Positions 63,601 through 64,000 of a DNA stretch of 64,000 bases are shown here, one piece after another (within the stretch, counting starts at the first letter, position 1; every line of letters starts with the position of its first letter). A program made the translations under genes and the position numbers. The notes beneath the pieces were generated by a model. It ran no database searches. It was not told where the DNA came from and worked only from the letters and a program-made list of their open reading frames with translations. This stretch comes from Cladocopium goreaui (lineage: Eukaryota; Sar; Dinophyceae; Suessiales; Symbiodiniaceae): assembly GCA_947184155.2 (NCBI GenBank), contig CAMXCT020001538.1, positions 82,359 to 146,358 on the forward strand. The letters run 5' to 3'.

Positions 63601-64000
63601 TATACATGTTAGATACATGTTATATACATGTTATATACATGTTATATACATGTTATATACATATTATATACATATTATATACATATTATATACATATTAT
63701 ATACATATTATGTACATATTATATACATATTAGATACATGTTATATACATGTTATATACATGTTATGTACATATTATATACATATTATATACATGTTATA
63801 TACATGTTAGATACATGTTATATACATGTTATATACATGTTATATACATGTTATATACATATTATATACATGTTATATACATATTATGTACATATTATGT
63901 ACATATTATATACATGTTATATACATGTTATATACATGTTATATACATGTTATATACATGTTATATACATATTATATACATGTTAGATACATGTTATATA
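60641..64000. repeat. 11-bp satellite ATATTATATAC, more than 300 copies, running off the window
   Basis: Nearly uninterrupted copies of ATATTATATAC from about 60641 to the window end, more than 3.3 kb. Variants are zoned: ATATTATAAAC is frequent at 60980-62350, ATACGTATTATATACGT at 61345-61440 and 62225-62270, and ATGTTATATAC dominates after about 63030. A short disturbed stretch lies at 62650-62900. Open frames of IYILYTYYIH repeats are artefacts. Confidence 0.97.

Noticed and set aside
60707..63986. Open segments of IYILYTYYIH repeats up to 279 codons
   Set aside because: An 11-bp repeat without TAA/TAG/TGA in one frame gives endless open reading; composition is not a real protein.
1..64000. 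tRNA, rRNA, snRNA and CRISPR loci
   Set aside because: No cloverleaf with tRNA box sequences, rRNA core segments, or regularly spaced identical short repeats with unique spacers were recognised by eye.

Overview
The window looks like nuclear DNA of a dinoflagellate, most likely a symbiodiniacean or Polarella-like species. The sequence reasons are: phase-consistent exons joined across introns that start with GT, GC or GA and end in AG followed by G; a fragment of the dinoflagellate spliced leader inside a mobile element; a transposon-like inverted repeat that is itself an intron; abundant micro- and minisatellites; and protein families I recall as highly amplified in these genomes (FYAG methyltransferase-like, FHGDEG transposase-like, Ub-like/BspA LRR proteins, CUB-tailed proteases). 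No rRNA, tRNA, CRISPR or bacterial operon was found. One 100-base N gap (38175-38274) marks an assembly join.

Left third (about 2.2-20.5 kb, + strand): an ordered series of protein modules in many short exons. They are a basic KAKAK-rich module, a DNA-methyltransferase-like module, a proline-rich linker, a charged helical module, a GIY-YIG-nuclease-like module, a second KAKAK linker, and a module with a D...D(2)H...E pattern typical of DDE transposases. A 22-base direct repeat lies on both sides. I read this as a candidate giant mobile element or its remains. Its gene structure and mobility are inference.

Middle: a (TAC)n tract and an array of about 215-bp repeats (21.6-24.8 kb) containing a larger duplication and an error-rich patch; AT and ATCT microsatellites; a three-exon minus-strand gene for a ubiquitin-like/BspA leucine-rich-repeat protein (26.0-27.5 kb); 8 kb of mostly non-coding DNA with small inverted-repeat elements and a 56-bp satellite; then a minus-strand OPR/HPR-like helical repeat protein cut by the gap.

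Right half: a minus-strand cathepsin B-like secreted protease gene whose nine inferred exons run from 55.89 to 38.69 kb with matching phases. Its 12-kb second intron contains a 10-kb tyrosine-recombinase (DIRS/Ngaro-like) retroelement (43.74-53.83 kb, minus strand) with split direct repeats. The element encodes a zinc-finger protein, a tyrosine recombinase fused to a CCCH finger and a dual-specificity-phosphatase-like domain, a Gag-like protein, and a methylase/DUF4326-like/RT/RNase H polyprotein. A minus-strand uridine-kinase-like gene follows (57-58.9 kb, perhaps further upstream). The window ends in more than 3.3 kb of an 11-bp AT-rich satellite.
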